Assembly (NCBI GenBank): GCA_947631955.1
Contig: CANRNJ010000017.1
Span: forward strand, 1 to 64,000
DNA: 64,000 nt
Direction of reading: 5' to 3'
DNA from: an uncultured Lachnospiraceae bacterium
GTDB taxonomy: Bacteria; Bacillota; Clostridia; Lachnospirales; Lachnospiraceae
Part shown: positions 57,575-64,000 of the stretch, in pieces
Position numbering within the stretch: position 1 is the first letter of the stretch
Layout of the letters: the number at the start of each line of letters is the position of its first letter
The notes under the pieces: generated by a model
What the model saw: only the letters and a program-made list of their open reading frames with translations
The model's database searches: none
Told to the model about the DNA's origin: nothing
Program-made: the position numbers and the translations under genes

Positions 57575-59344
57575 TTACAGGGAAATATGCGTTTTTCTAA
57601 GTTCTTCCAACGCCTTTTTGCCGTTTATCACCTGATTCAGAGCCCCCATATCGGACCCCATCCTGCCGGAATAATAGGCGAAACTGTTCTCCTTCACGGA
57701 ACAGAGGATATCGTGGAACGCCTTTTCCCGGTCTTTCGGGCTGTCCAGCTGTTCCAGCCTGGTGTTAAAGATCTCCGCCACCGCGCGCTGCTCTTCTTCT
57801 TCCTCAAAACAGCTGATGATGGACGCCGGGTTGTAATCTCCCCGTTCCATATCCGCAAACAGCTTGTCCGCCACCTGCCTGTACAGAGGCTCCGTGAAAT
57901 CCTCCGCCGTGATGTAGGGGCTCATCTTGGGATACAGCTGCGGCTCCTCCGCTATCCATGTAAGCAGCAGCCTCTGCGACCGCTTTATGTTCTCTTCCGG
58001 GGCGGATTTTCCTGCCGCCGCCTGTTTCGGCCGCGCCACGGGCTGCACCAGTCCCGTCCGGGCCGCGTAACTGTTGACCAGTCTGCGCAGATTATCGAAT
58101 CCGATGTGGTACTTCTGCGCCACGGATTCTATGTAGTTCTCCCGCTCCACCTCTTCCTCAAAGCCGCACAGTTTCTTTGCGATCTCCCTGTGAAAAGCGG
58201 TCTTGGACTCCGGATCGTCCATATGGTAATCCCGCTCCAGAATCTTCAATTCAAAGAAGAAGCTGTTCTGCGCCTGATCGATCCTCTCCTGAAAGGCCTC
58301 TGCCCCCAGATTTTTAAGGAACTCGTCGGGATCCTTGTAAGGCTGCATGTCGATCACCCTGCCGCTCAGTCCCGCCTCCCGCAGGATGCCTATGGCCCTC
58401 AAAGCGGCGTTGACGCCGGCGCCGTCGCTGTCATAAGCCAGCAGCACTTCCTTTGCGTAGCGTTTGAGAAGACTGGCCTGCCCGGATGTAAATGCGGTGC
58501 CAAGGGACGCCACCGCCTGCGTGAACCCTGCCTGATGCATGGCGATCACATCCATGTACCCCTCGCAGAGGATGAAATTACCGCTCCGCGAAGTCCGCGC
58601 AAAATTCAGCCCGTACAGATTGCGGCTCTTATCAAAGATCAAAGTTTCCGGGGAATTGAGATATTTGGGTTTGGCATCGCCCATGACCCGTCCGCCGAAT
58701 CCGATCACCCGGTGGTTGATATCCTGAATCGGGAACATGACCCGGTTCCAAAACTTGTCATGCATCCCTCTCTTTTCGTCGAAAGCCGTCAGTCCGGACT
58801 CGTTGATCAGATCGTCCGGATAGGACTTGGACTTAAGGTACGCAGTCAGGTCGGAACCCGAACCGTCCGCATATCCCAAGCCAAACCGTTTCATCGTTTC
58901 GTCGGACAGCTGCCGCCCCGCCAGATACTGGTATCCGGTCTTCCCACGGGGGGACCGGAGCATGTAATAATAATATCTGGCTGCCTCCTTCTGTATCTCC
59001 AGAAGCTTCGCGCGTCTGTTCTCCTTCGCCCGGACTTCCTCGCTGTACTCCGCTTCCGGGAGGCTGACCCCGGCCCGGTCGGCCAGCATCTTGACCGCTT
59101 CCTGAAACGTGGCGTGTTCATATTCCATAACAAATGTTATTACATTGCCGCCCGCTCCACACCCGAAACAGTAATACATCTGTTTGGCGGGGGACACGGA
59201 GAAAGACGGGGATTTCTCACTGTGAAAAGGGCACAGCCCGAAATAGTTTCCGCCTTTCTTCTGAATACGGACGTATCCGGAAACCACGCCAACAATATCA
59301 TTTTTCATTCTGACTTCTTCGATCAGTTCATCCGGATAATACAT
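57575..59344 (-). CDS. dnaG: DNA primase
   Basis: NYFGLCPFHSEKSPSFSVSPAKQMYYCFGCGAGGNVITFVME; FILCEGYMDVIAMHQAGF; LLAYDSDGAG. Confidence 0.97.
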   Translation of the reverse strand: MYYPDELIEEVRMKNDIVGVVSGYVRIQKKGGNYFGLCPFHSEKSPSFSVSPAKQMYYCFGCGAGGNVITFVMEYEHATFQEAVKMLADRAGVSLPEAEYSEEVRAKENRRAKLLEIQKEAARYYYYMLRSPRGKTGYQYLAGRQLSDETMKRFGLGYADGSGSDLTAYLKSKSYPDDLINESGLTAFDEKRGMHDKFWNRVMFPIQDINHRVIGFGGRVMGDAKPKYLNSPETLIFDKSRNLYGLNFARTSRSGNFILCEGYMDVIAMHQAGFTQAVASLGTAFTSGQASLLKRYAKEVLLAYDSDGAGVNAALRAIGILREAGLSGRVIDMQPYKDPDEFLKNLGAEAFQERIDQAQNSFFFELKILERDYHMDDPESKTAFHREIAKKLCGFEEEVERENYIESVAQKYHIGFDNLRRLVNSYAARTGLVQPVARPKQAAAGKSAPEENIKRSQRLLLTWIAEEPQLYPKMSPYITAEDFTEPLYRQVADKLFADMERGDYNPASIISCFEEEEEQRAVAEIFNTRLEQLDSPKDREKAFHDILCSVKENSFAYYSGRMGSDMGALNQVINGKKALEELRKTHISL

Positions 59345-59357
59345 CGTACACCAACCT

Positions 59358-60362
59358 TTATCCATGCCACGTTTTGGGAATATAGATATCCTGATACTGC
59401 GCTATGGCAAACCGATCCGTCATGGATCCGATATAGTCGCACACGAGTTTTTCAAGCGGCTCTCCCGTATCCAGAAGACGATACAGAAAATCCGGCAGCT
59501 TCTCTGTGTGGTTCATGTAATACTCGTACAGGGTGACGATCAGGCTCTCCGCCTTATTCTCCTCTCCTTTGGCGACCGGGTTCTTATAGACGCTGCGGAA
59601 CATAAAGTCACGCATCTTCTGCATCCCCTCTTCCGCTTCCGGCGACATGCATACATCGTTCTTTCCTCTGCTGTTCGTCACGATATTATGTATAAAATAG
59701 TCCAGCCGCTGCCCGCAGCTGTAACCGATCACGGAGCTGATCTGTTCCGGGACATCCTCCTCTTTCAGGATGCCTCCCCGGACGGCGTCGTCCATGTCGT
59801 GGTGGATGTATGCGATCTTGTCGGCCAGTCTTACGACCTTGCCCTCCAGAGTGGCCGGACTCCCCGACGTCTGGTGGTTCAGGATCCCGTCCCGCACTTC
59901 CATCGTCAGATTGATGCCCTGTCCGTCTTTTTCCAGAAGATCGATCGTGCGGACGCTCTGCTCATTATGTTTAAATCCATAGGGGCACACCCGGTTCAAT
60001 GCCCGCTCTCCGGCATGTCCGAAGGGCGTATGTCCCAGATCGTGGCCCAGTGCAATGGCTTCCACCAGATCTTCATTCAGCTGGAGCGCCTTGGCGATCG
60101 TTCTGGCCGTCTGGCTGACTTCCAGCGTATGGGTAAGACGGGTGCGGTAATGGTCGCCCTCCGGCGTCAGGAACACCTGCGTCTTGTCTTTCAGCCGTCT
60201 GAAAGACTTGCTGTGGATGATCCGGTCCCTGTCACGTTGGAACACAGGCCGGATATCGCACTGTTCTTCCTCTCTGAGCCTTCCCTTGGAATTCATGCTG
60301 AGCATCGCGTAAGGGCTTAGGTATTCCTTTTCCCACTGTTCCAAACTTTCCCGTATATTCAT
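59358..60362 (-). CDS. dgt: dGTPase-like deoxynucleoside triphosphate triphosphohydrolase
   Basis: FRRLKDKTQVFLTPEGDHYRTRLTHTLEVSQTARTIAKAL...GHDLGHTPFGHAGERALN. Confidence 0.94.
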   Translation of the reverse strand: MNIRESLEQWEKEYLSPYAMLSMNSKGRLREEEQCDIRPVFQRDRDRIIHSKSFRRLKDKTQVFLTPEGDHYRTRLTHTLEVSQTARTIAKALQLNEDLVEAIALGHDLGHTPFGHAGERALNRVCPYGFKHNEQSVRTIDLLEKDGQGINLTMEVRDGILNHQTSGSPATLEGKVVRLADKIAYIHHDMDDAVRGGILKEEDVPEQISSVIGYSCGQRLDYFIHNIVTNSRGKNDVCMSPEAEEGMQKMRDFMFRSVYKNPVAKGEENKAESLIVTLYEYYMNHTEKLPDFLYRLLDTGEPLEKLVCDYIGSMTDRFAIAQYQDIYIPKTWHG

Positions 60363-60499
60363 GCTACTGCCTTTCTTTCATGTCTTTTCGCGACATCCGG
60401 CAAACATTCTCTCTATACTCTATTATTCTGTGCCGATCGGCCAAATCCTTTTTTTTCATCCTTTTTTCCGTACACTTTTTTACCCTGCTTTCCACCGGC

Positions 60500-61417
60500 C
60501 TATCGACAGATATCATAGATAAATTCCGCGTTCTTGTCCATCGCCTCATAGGCAGTCTTAAAGGGCGACATCTGGAAAACATGCCACATTCCCTTAAAGA
60601 TATCCAGTTTCGCGGGCACTTTGGCCTTTAGCAGCTTTTTGTACAGCATGGTCGAATCATCGAGGAGGATCTCGTTGCTGCCCACCTGTATATAAACAGG
60701 CGGAAAGCCGTCGTAGCTGCCGAACAAAGGCGATATCAGCGGGTCGGTAAGATCCTGCCCCTCGGCATAATTGCGGATCATCTCTTCCAGATAAGCGGCG
60801 TTGAGCACCGGATCGATCTGCGCCTTGGTGATATGGGAGCGCCCCGACGAAGTGAGATCGGTCCACGGCGACATCAGCACCAGACCGCGCGGCAGGAACC
60901 TTTCTTCGTTACGAAGCTCCAGCGCCAGCGACAGGGCAAGATTGCCTCCGGCGGAATCTCCCGCCAGTATGACATCCTGCGCGCCATACCCCCGCAGCAT
61001 CAGATAGTCCCATACCCGCATGGCGTCCCATGCCGCCTCCGGATACGGATGTTCCGGCGCAAGCCGGTAATCGAAGCTGAGCACATCCATGGATGTGGAC
61101 GCCGCCAGTTTTCCCGTCAGTGTCCTTGCATACAGACTGCTTCCCGTAGAATATCCTCCCCCGTGGCAGTACAGGATCACATATTTTTTCATGTGCGGTC
61201 GGTTTACATAATTCCACTCCGCATGGATCGGAAGCTCCTCCGGCGTTCCGGCCGGTATGGTAAAAGACTCCGTCACCACATCCTTGCTGCTGCCCAGCAG
61301 CGCCCCGAAATGATCCTGCGACTGCCTGTGCTTCTCGATATCCGTATTTTCCACAAAGCCATGCATCCTCTTTATCAGGTGCATCAGATTCGTATTCTTC
61401 TTATCTTCCGCCGTCAT
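60500..61417 (-). CDS. Alpha/beta hydrolase (HSL-like esterase)
   Basis: YVILYCHGGGYSTGSSL; LAGDSAGGNLALSLALEL; YAEGQDLTDPLISPLFGSYDGFPPVYIQVGSNEILLDDS. Confidence 0.92.
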   Translation of the reverse strand: MTAEDKKNTNLMHLIKRMHGFVENTDIEKHRQSQDHFGALLGSSKDVVTESFTIPAGTPEELPIHAEWNYVNRPHMKKYVILYCHGGGYSTGSSLYARTLTGKLAASTSMDVLSFDYRLAPEHPYPEAAWDAMRVWDYLMLRGYGAQDVILAGDSAGGNLALSLALELRNEERFLPRGLVLMSPWTDLTSSGRSHITKAQIDPVLNAAYLEEMIRNYAEGQDLTDPLISPLFGSYDGFPPVYIQVGSNEILLDDSTMLYKKLLKAKVPAKLDIFKGMWHVFQMSPFKTAYEAMDKNAEFIYDICR

Positions 61418-61487
61418 ATGCCCTCCGAATAAAAAATCACAATTTTTATGACCCAAACATCATATATTATGATATTATAACTGTGAT

Positions 61488-62822
61488 ATGAAAAAAACAA
61501 GGCATGATGAACCGTTCAACCAAAAAATAAATCAGACCGGCAGGATCCGGAAAGACGAGTGGTACAAACTCGATCTGTCCGCAATCGTGTATCCCACGCT
61601 GCAGCGCCGGGACTTTTCCTCGGTCTACCGCTTGTCCGCGGTCCTCACGGACGCCATCGATCCGGCCGTTCTCCAGAAGGCTCTGGACCGGACGCTTCCG
61701 CGCTTTCCCACCTATAAAACAGCGATCCGCAAGGGTCTTTTCTGGCGCTACATGGAACCCAACAACCGGCCCGGCCCTTATGTACAGGAAGATATCAAAA
61801 ATCCCTGTATGCCCATGCCTTTTAAAAGTAACAATCGTTATTTAATACGGGTGTACTACTATCGGAACCGCATTTCTCTGGAGGCGCACCACTGTCTTGG
61901 CGACGGCACCGGCGGCATGTGCCTTCTGCAGACGCTGACCGCCGTCTATCTGGAACTGCTCGGCCATCCGGTCAGGCCGGAAGGATTTGTTCTGGACGTC
62001 ACGAAAGATCCCGACCCCGAAGAACTGGAAGACGCCTATATGCGCTATGCCAACGCGCAGGTATGTCCGCCCCGTCCGGCACAGAAGACCTACCGCGTCC
62101 GCGGCACCAAGGAGCCTTTTTACACCCTGAACATCATAGACGGTGTACTCTCCGTGAAGGAAGTCATGGCAGCCGCCGGAAAATACGGCGCAACCGTCAC
62201 GGAATACCTGAACTCCGTGCTGCTCTACGCACTTTTGCAGAAACAGGCGGACGAACCGCACAGCAGACTGCGCCCCGTGCGTATCGCCATGCCCGTGAAC
62301 CTGCGCCGTTTCTTTCCTTCCAAAACGCTGCGCAACTTTATCACCATGGTATACCCTGCCATCGACCCGCGTCTGGGGGAATACACCTTTGAAGAGATCG
62401 TCCGGCAGACGCATAATTACATGCGTTATTATATAAACGAAAAGTTCCTGCGCGGCGACATCACCACCAACGCCTCCACCCAGCGCAACCCTCTGGTCCG
62501 CGTGGTTCCGCTGTTTATCAAGGATTTTGTGGTGCGCACCTTCTATATGAGGGTTCAGGACAGAAATTCGTCCGCGGGCCTTACCAATATGGGAGCCATG
62601 CATGTGCCCGAAGATATGAAACCCTATATCGAACGTTTCGATATCTACATGGGACAGCCGTTTTCCTCCCGCACCAACTGCGCCGTCATCAGCTACGGCG
62701 ACGTCCTGACGATCAACTTTGCTAGCAGCATCGTCGAAACGGACGTGGAGCGCCTCTTTTTCCGCAGACTGGTACAGGACGGCATCCACATAAAGATCGA
62801 GAGCAATCGAGATAACAAATGA
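61488..62822 (+). CDS. Condensation/alcohol acetyltransferase-like acyltransferase
   Basis: HHxxxDG-like EAHHCLGDGTGGMCLLQTL; MPVNLRRFFPSKTLRNFITMVYPAIDPRLG. Confidence 0.78.
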   Translation: MKKTRHDEPFNQKINQTGRIRKDEWYKLDLSAIVYPTLQRRDFSSVYRLSAVLTDAIDPAVLQKALDRTLPRFPTYKTAIRKGLFWRYMEPNNRPGPYVQEDIKNPCMPMPFKSNNRYLIRVYYYRNRISLEAHHCLGDGTGGMCLLQTLTAVYLELLGHPVRPEGFVLDVTKDPDPEELEDAYMRYANAQVCPPRPAQKTYRVRGTKEPFYTLNIIDGVLSVKEVMAAAGKYGATVTEYLNSVLLYALLQKQADEPHSRLRPVRIAMPVNLRRFFPSKTLRNFITMVYPAIDPRLGEYTFEEIVRQTHNYMRYYINEKFLRGDITTNASTQRNPLVRVVPLFIKDFVVRTFYMRVQDRNSSAGLTNMGAMHVPEDMKPYIERFDIYMGQPFSSRTNCAVISYGDVLTINFASSIVETDVERLFFRRLVQDGIHIKIESNRDNK

Positions 62823-62845
62823 TCGGACCAAGAAAGGAAATTATC

Positions 62846-63550
62846 ATGTCCTACTGCGTAAACTGCGGTGTGGAACTGGACCGTTCCCTGAAGGAATGTC
62901 CGCTTTGCAACACACCTGTTATGAATCCCAGAGAACTGAACATGGAGCCTGACGCCTCTCCCTACCCCGCCCGCAAAGGGCAGGTAGAAGCAGTCAAGCG
63001 GAAGGATCTCGGCATCCTGATCACCGTTGTGCTGACAGCCACGGCGGCGACCTGTCTGCTGCTGAATCTGTTGGTCTTCAACGCCTCTCTCTGGTCGCTG
63101 ATCGTTATCGGAAGCTGCCTGTGTCTGTTCGTGTTTGCTTTTCCGGCGGTCTTCTACAGCAAAATGCCCGTTTCCGCATATCTGCTGGCAGACGGCGCAT
63201 CGGTCGCCGTGTTCTTATATCTGGTCACTTTCGTGACACGGACGGACCGCTGGTTCTGGCAGATCGGGCTGCCGGTCGTGGCGATGCTTACCATTTTTGC
63301 CGAGATTTTTCCCCTTCTGGGGCGTCTGCTGCACTTTACGATCCTGTCCTGCGCCTTGGCCGTTTTCATGGAGATCCCCTTATTCTGCGTCGTGTTGGAA
63401 CTCCTTATCCGCCACATGCTGGGACAGCCCTATTTCATCACATGGTCCGCGGTGGTCCTGACCGTGTGCATCATCATCGATATCGCTCTGGTAACGATCC
63501 TCACCAAAAAACGCCTGCGCAACGAAGTGCGCAGACGTCTGCATTTCTGA
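62846..63550 (+). CDS. Zinc-ribbon multi-TM membrane protein (DUF6320-like)
   Basis: MSYCVNCGVELDRSLKECPLCNTPVMNPRE zinc ribbon followed by several TM helices; follows the acyltransferase gene. Confidence 0.75.
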   Translation: MSYCVNCGVELDRSLKECPLCNTPVMNPRELNMEPDASPYPARKGQVEAVKRKDLGILITVVLTATAATCLLLNLLVFNASLWSLIVIGSCLCLFVFAFPAVFYSKMPVSAYLLADGASVAVFLYLVTFVTRTDRWFWQIGLPVVAMLTIFAEIFPLLGRLLHFTILSCALAVFMEIPLFCVVLELLIRHMLGQPYFITWSAVVLTVCIIIDIALVTILTKKRLRNEVRRRLHF

Positions 63551-63604
63551 TCGATACCTGACGGGCGTTAAGCGTTTGAAGACGCCGTCCGGCTTTTCCC
63601 GGCT

Positions 63605-64000
63605 TTAGGAGAGTTTCGCGTGCTTTTCTTCCGCCTCTTCCAAGGAATCGTAGCCGTAGAAACGCGTTTCATTGGCAATGGTCTGTTTCAGCAGATTTTC
63701 TCCTCGTCCGTAAGCCTCCGTCGTTTCCCGGCAGATCAGCTCCAGAGTGTGCACGGAGTAAGTGAGCAGTTCGCCCCGCAGATAACTTTCCATAGAGGAA
63801 CCGGCCGCCGCGCTGTCCTGCCCGGTGGTGGACACCCTTCCCCTGCTGCGCAGATTCGGGTAATCCCGAAGCATCTCCTTATCCCATTCCAGATTGATCT
63901 TTACGATCTTCTCCACCAGTTCCGTCTTGTCCGATACGTCGGGAAGACTGTCTTTAAGCTGTTCATATTCCTCCGGATATGTGCTCTCCATCATCCGCGC
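63605..64000 (-). CDS. DUF4125-like protein (partial; N-terminus beyond right edge)
   Basis: MMESTYPEEYEQL...TYSVHTLELICRET; reading frame stays open to the window edge. Confidence 0.65.
   Translation of the reverse strand, partial: ARMMESTYPEEYEQLKDSLPDVSDKTELVEKIVKINLEWDKEMLRDYPNLRSRGRVSTTGQDSAAAGSSMESYLRGELLTYSVHTLELICRETTEAYGRGENLLKQTIANETRFYGYDSLEEAEEKHAKLS

Noticed and set aside
57566-59536. 656-aa plus-strand ORF (and other long plus ORFs at 24241-25767, 47596-49083, 54068-55822)
   Set aside because: Antisense shadows of dnaG, prfC, the solute-binding protein and the nucleoside kinase; the minus-strand products are clear and the plus products are low-complexity Arg/His/Leu-rich without recognisable motifs.
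1-64000. tRNA, rRNA or complete IS/prophage genes
   Set aside because: No convincing tRNA cloverleaf, rRNA, transposase, integrase or phage structural genes recognised by eye; only the tnpV remnant. A tRNAscan/ISfinder run would be needed to exclude small ones.

Overview
64 kb Clostridia-type window (Lachnospiraceae-like by gene content; taxon inferred, not proven). About 0-6.7 kb is a visibly AT-rich accessory segment on the minus strand. It holds an Eco57I-type DNA methyltransferase that runs off the left edge and is absent from the ORF track, a PLD-nuclease/SNF2-helicase fusion and a small XRE regulator, followed by a tnpV remnant. The rest is mostly GC-richer core: spore-coat (CotF-like) genes, a SpoVB/MurJ-like flippase, glgA, a Spo0A-like gene lacking most of its receiver domain, spoIVB, recN-argR-nadK-tlyA-dxs-ispA-xseBA-nusB-asp23, prfC, deoB, the complete spoIIIAA-AH operon, rarA, a Trp-type T-box with a TrpXYZ-like ABC transporter, two CobW-like GTPases (one His-rich), ABC-2 genes, a GH67 alpha-glucuronidase/aldouronate transporter locus, type A RNase P RNA (rnpB), trmK-rpoD-dnaG-dgt, and an alpha/beta hydrolase/acyltransferase/zinc-ribbon locus. 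The observations most worth following up are: (1) the receiver-truncated Spo0A at the canonical spoIVB-spo0A position; (2) a ~100-bp structured dispersed repeat present three times, always abutting the T-run of a minus-strand terminator, including inside the trpX leader; (3) the two-gene PLD-helicase/methyltransferase candidate defence module; (4) a cluster of small hairpins in the P12 region of rnpB and three tandem perfect hairpins upstream of aguA; (5) several short degenerate tandem arrays that begin at or just after stop codons. No searches were run. Family calls are from recognised motifs and sequence resemblance.
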